Shown here: piece after piece, positions 61,427 to 64,000 of the stretch
Layout of the letters: every line of letters starts with the position of its first letter
Position numbering within the stretch: position 1 is the first letter of the stretch
Origin: Sphingobium sufflavum
GTDB lineage: Bacteria; Pseudomonadota; Alphaproteobacteria; Sphingomonadales; Sphingomonadaceae
Assembly (NCBI RefSeq): GCF_021403115.1
Contig: NZ_JAJSSH010000003.1
Coordinates: 186,001 to 250,000 of the forward strand
DNA: 64,000 nt
Reading direction: 5' to 3'
Position numbers and translations under genes: made by a program
Notes under the pieces: model-generated
Told to the model about the DNA's origin: nothing
Database searches by the model: none
The model's input: the letters and a program-made list of their open reading frames with translations, nothing else

Positions 61427-62308
61427 CTATCCTTTGCCGAGCGGGTCGATCATGCCCAGCCAGCCGACCAGTGCGAGGATGACAAGGGCCAGGGTCAGTT
61501 CGATCGCGATAGCCCGGCGCAGCGCAGGGCGTGCGGTGTGCGGGGATCGCTCGAAGCGGGGCGTCAGACGGAAGCGGTTGTTCGCGGCGAGGCCCAGCAT
61601 GAGGAGGAAGAGGAAGAGCTTGAGTGCGAGCAGCTTGCCATAGGGACCGGCGAGCGATGCGGCGAGATTGGCGATGCCGACGGTCATGGCGGTGTTGAAC
61701 AGGCCGGTGACGACGAGCAGGACGACGATGAGGCCGCCGATCCAGGCGAAGGCGGAGAGCATCGGGGCGGTCTGCTGGGCATCGGGGCCGCGCAGACTGG
61801 CGAGCAGGCAGGCCATGCCGCCGATCCACAGTGCCGCAGCGAGGATATGGAGCATGTCGCCGCACAGATGGAGCCAGCCGAGAGCACCGTCACCCGCAGC
61901 GGCATGACCGCTCCACGCCAGCGTCGCGGCGGCGATGCTTCCCAGCAGGATGGAGGAGCGCAGGCCCGGCGTGTGGCGGAGCAACAGCAGGAGCAGCAGG
62001 ACGAAAAGGATCATCGCGCGCGCCAGCATCGCCTTGGCGGAGGATGTGGCGGACAGGACGATGCCGACCATGTCCCAGTCCACCGGGAACAGCGGGGTGC
62101 CCGCCATGGCGGCGGTCGCGACCAGAAGGCCGATAAGGGCGAGAGCGGCTCCGGCCAAGAGCAGGAAGGCAAAAATCCCCTGCCATGTGGCGAAGGCCAT
62201 TCGCGCCCGCCTGCCGCCCAGCGACAGGTGCAGGAACAGCGGGACGCCCGCGATCAGCGAGAGGATGGCATAGGAGCCGAACCGGACGGCGATCGCGAGC
62301 GGGTCCAT
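61427..62308 (-). CDS. copD: Copper resistance membrane protein CopD
   Basis: Inner-membrane protein of 293 residues with about eight TM helices. CopD-type features: AIAVRFGSYAILSLIAGVPLFLHL, WSGHAAAGDGALGWLHLCGDMLHILAAALWIGGM with the family's conserved His and Gly, and TGLFNTAMTVGIAN. Follows copC by four bp. Together they import or sequester periplasmic copper. Confidence 0.92.
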   Translation of the reverse strand: MDPLAIAVRFGSYAILSLIAGVPLFLHLSLGGRRARMAFATWQGIFAFLLLAGAALALIGLLVATAAMAGTPLFPVDWDMVGIVLSATSSAKAMLARAMILFVLLLLLLLRHTPGLRSSILLGSIAAATLAWSGHAAAGDGALGWLHLCGDMLHILAAALWIGGMACLLASLRGPDAQQTAPMLSAFAWIGGLIVVLLVVTGLFNTAMTVGIANLAASLAGPYGKLLALKLFLFLLMLGLAANNRFRLTPRFERSPHTARPALRRAIAIELTLALVILALVGWLGMIDPLGKG

Positions 62309-62312
62309 CGCC

Positions 62313-62702
62313 TTACTTTACCGAGAAGGCGTAGCTGCCCTCGATCCGGTGGCTGTCGGCGGTGACGGCATGCCAGTCCAGCTTATAGCTGCCCACGGGC
62401 AGTGCGCGGGGCAGGGTGATGGTCATCGTCTTGCCATCGGCGTTCAGCGCGGTCTTGAAGCCCGACACCTTCATCGGGTCGTGATTGGCCATGCCGGGCA
62501 TGCCGGTCATCACGATCTCCACGCCGGACAGCTTGTCCACCACCGTATCGGAGAAGGTCAGCGACAGGTTCTTAACGTTGGATGCCTTGGCATTGGCTGC
62601 GGGGGTCGAGGACAGGAGCTTGGCATGGGCAAAGGCCGTGCCGCTGGTCGAAAGCGCTAGCGTGGCAAGGGCGAAGGCGGCAACAGAAGAGAGAGAGCGC
62701 AT
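62313..62702 (-). CDS. copC: Periplasmic copper-binding protein CopC
   Basis: A 129-residue CopC. Signal peptide ends AFA, so the mature chain begins with His26, the CopC N-terminal Cu(II) ligand; the D-x-H pair is ADSHRIEG, and a Met-rich loop MTGMPGMANHDPM supplies Cu(I)-type ligands. Divergent from the CnrYXH-like genes with a 115-bp gap, and upstream of copD. Confidence 0.95.
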   Translation of the reverse strand: MRSLSSVAAFALATLALSTSGTAFAHAKLLSSTPAANAKASNVKNLSLTFSDTVVDKLSGVEIVMTGMPGMANHDPMKVSGFKTALNADGKTMTITLPRALPVGSYKLDWHAVTADSHRIEGSYAFSVK

Positions 62703-62817
62703 GGAGTGTCCTTTCCGGCGTGCATCGCGGATACAGGCTATACGCGGCTCCCCCGATTATCCCTGATGGACGATGAGTGTTTTTTGTGCGGGCCGCGTAT
62801 AAGGGGGCAGGGAGATT

Positions 62818-63093
62818 ATGATGACGGACATCGACGGCCTTTTGGAGGAGATGCGTGGGGTAGCGACGGACCCGCGCCTGATGACGCTGGAGACCGTAGT
62901 GCTGGCGGGCGCGGCGGTCCGGCGGGACCGTAGCGCGGCGCGGCGCAATCTGGCGGTGACGGGCCTGCTGGCGCTGGGCGTCGGGTTGGGTGCGAGCATC
63001 GTCTCGCCGCAGGGCGCGAGTGCGCGGCAGGCGAATTATCTCAACGCTATCCCCGCCAGCGCGCCGTCCAGCCTGTTGATGGGAAACCGTTGA
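62818..63093 (+). CDS. CnrY-like membrane anti-sigma candidate
   Basis: A 91-residue protein: cytoplasmic segment 1-44 rich in charged residues (LEEMRGVATDPRLMTLETVVL, RRDRSAARR), one TM helix at about 46-64 (AVTGLLALGVGLGASIVSP), and a short periplasmic tail. Size (CnrY is ~95 residues), topology and gene order Y-X-H match CnrY, which holds the ECF factor CnrH at the membrane. No sequence identity is claimed. It starts two bases before the sensor GTG. Confidence 0.75.
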   Translation: MMTDIDGLLEEMRGVATDPRLMTLETVVLAGAAVRRDRSAARRNLAVTGLLALGVGLGASIVSPQGASARQANYLNAIPASAPSSLLMGNR

Positions 63094-63094
63094 G

Positions 63095-63526
63095 GTGAAG
63101 GCGCGCGTCCTGCTCATCCTCTTTGCCTTTCTGGCGGCGCTGGCGGGTGTTGGCGTCGGGCGGCTGCTGTTCACCCCGGACGAGCCGATCGAGAATCGCT
63201 TTCATGCGCTGATCCATCATGAGCTGGACCTGGATGCCAGCCAGACCGCGCGGATCGAGGCGATGGAGAAGAGCTTTGCCACGCTACAGGCGGGCTATGA
63301 GCGGGAGATGCGGGACGACAATCGCCGGCTGGCCGCCGCGATCCAGTCGGAAAAGGGCTATGGCCCCGGCGTCGCCGCCGCTGTCGATCGCTCTCACCAT
63401 GCGATGGGCATGGTGCAGAAGCAGACGTTGCAGCATCTGTTTGCCATGCGGGCTGTGTTGCGCCCCGATCAGGCGCGTCGCTTCGATCAGGCGATGGTGG
63501 ATGCGCTGACCGCGCCCGTGCGGTGA
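63095..63526 (+). CDS. CnrX-like periplasmic metal sensor
   Basis: A 143-residue membrane-anchored sensor (CnrX is 148). TM at about 4-25, helical periplasmic domain. Remembered CnrX ligands His42, His46, Glu63, His119, Met123 correspond here, each five lower, to His37, His41 (FHALIH), Glu58 (EAMEK), His114 and Met118 (HLFAM). All five are kept at the same spacing, so a Co/Ni-type site is likely. GTG start at 63095. Its stop overlaps the sigma-factor GTG by 4 bp. Confidence 0.88.
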   Translation: MKARVLLILFAFLAALAGVGVGRLLFTPDEPIENRFHALIHHELDLDASQTARIEAMEKSFATLQAGYEREMRDDNRRLAAAIQSEKGYGPGVAAAVDRSHHAMGMVQKQTLQHLFAMRAVLRPDQARRFDQAMVDALTAPVR

Positions 63527-64000
63527 GGCAGGAGGACGCGCCGGATGACGGCGTGCTGGCCGCGCGAGCCCTCGCCAGTGGAGAAGACGCAGGACGCGAC
63601 GATGCCTGTCGGTTGCTGCTGGGGCGGCACCGGGATGCGGTCTATCGCTTTGTCCGCGCGCAGATCGACGATGCCGATGCGGCGCTTGACCTGACACAGG
63701 AAAGTTTCATCGCGGCCTTTGCTCATATGGCCCGCTATGATTCCGCGCGGCCGTTCCGTTTCTGGATCATGCGGATCGCGCTCAACAAATGCCGGGACTG
63801 GCGGCGGCGGCGCGCGGTGCGCCATTTTTTTACCCGCGCCCGGCCGATGGAGGAGGGGCTGGCCGTCGCTGACAGCGCGCCCGGCCCGGATGCGGAGGTT
63901 GCAGGGCGGCAGGCGTTGCGCGCCGCGCGTCGGGCCATCGACGCCTTGCCGGAGGGATTGCGATCCGTCCTGCTGCTCCGAACGATCGAGGGTATGGCGC
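63523..64000 (+). CDS. ECF sigma factor (CnrH-like), 3' end cut by window edge
   Basis: First ~159 codons of an ECF sigma-70 factor. Region 2 has LLLGRHRDAVYRFVRAQIDD and LDLTQESFIAAFAHMARYD, then RPFRFWIMRIALNKCRDWRRRR; region 4 begins ALPEGLRSVLLLRTIEGMA. GTG 63523 lies in the sensor stop (GTGA) without a strong ribosome binding site, so it would be coupled to translation of the sensor. Together with the two previous genes it is a Y-X-H unit. Confidence 0.9.
   Translation, partial: MRQEDAPDDGVLAARALASGEDAGRDDACRLLLGRHRDAVYRFVRAQIDDADAALDLTQESFIAAFAHMARYDSARPFRFWIMRIALNKCRDWRRRRAVRHFFTRARPMEEGLAVADSAPGPDAEVAGRQALRAARRAIDALPEGLRSVLLLRTIEGMA

Noticed and set aside
63095..63526. Spy/CpxP-type periplasmic chaperone
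   Set aside because: The HxxxH ... HxxxM spacing and Y-X-H gene order fit CnrX better.
63545..63660. ATG with a good AGGAGG upstream near the ECF gene start
   Set aside because: Out of frame with the sigma factor; the resulting peptide is short and featureless.

Overview
The window looks like chromosome from a GC-rich alphaproteobacterium of the Sphingomonadaceae (Sphingobium/Sphingomonas type). The basis is three large TonB-dependent receptors, a NodT-type RND efflux set, many catabolic dehydrogenases next to receptors, tightly packed operons with 4-bp ATGA overlaps, and an inverted CGTTCGCCCTGAGCGTGTCG repeat of the kind scattered between sphingomonad genes. No rRNA, tRNA, CRISPR array, intact transposase or phage gene was seen. 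Both edges cut genes: an SGNH hydrolase on the left and an ECF sigma factor on the right.

Layout. 1-7515: secreted SGNH hydrolase, then an RND pump operon (outer-membrane lipoprotein, adaptor, permease) divergent from a TetR regulator with a two-box operator between them. 7541-17240: a co-directional minus-strand block, read from right to left: cytochrome c', a COG4315-type repeat protein, an unknown exported protein, a DUF1587/1595/1592/1588/1585 haem-motif lipoprotein, a Tat-exported DUF1552 protein, a VOC protein, a Tat-exported HiPIP, a cytochrome b561-type membrane protein, then an OmpR-type regulator and its kinase. Most junctions overlap by 1-4 bp. This is the most likely undescribed system here: an exported redox pathway of unknown substrate. 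17241-17673 holds a candidate small RNA with a strong terminator.

17674-27220: a catabolic cluster (GntR regulator, aldehyde dehydrogenase, double-domain carboxymuconolactone-decarboxylase-like protein, two SDRs, a 3-hydroxyisobutyrate-dehydrogenase-like enzyme), then a Gfo/Idh/MocA oxidoreductase with a perfect palindrome upstream and a TonB receptor. 27516-30427: DUF485 plus acetate-type symporter, and a double cupin. 30654-33306: a four-gene DUF4198/HupE-type operon likely to handle a metal ion. 33452-36227: alanine dehydrogenase, TetR regulator and several repeats.

36228-45484: aldehyde dehydrogenase, SDR, an amidohydrolase carrying an in-frame 5-residue repeat expansion, an NTF2-like exported protein with hexanucleotide microsatellites, DUF1330, and two paralogous methyltransferases around a LysR regulator. 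45542-54531: two TonB receptors, two MFS transporters, an IclR regulator and a decayed ABC-ATPase relic. 55153-60620: SnoaL-like protein and a molybdenum hydroxylase operon (CoxG, FAD, 2Fe-2S and molybdopterin subunits). 61427-64000: copCD, divergent from a CnrYXH-like anti-sigma/metal sensor/ECF sigma module whose sensor keeps all five remembered CnrX metal ligands at identical spacing.

Long antisense open frames are common because of GC content and were treated as shadows. Many starts were moved inward to Met or GTG codons with a ribosome binding site or an operon overlap.
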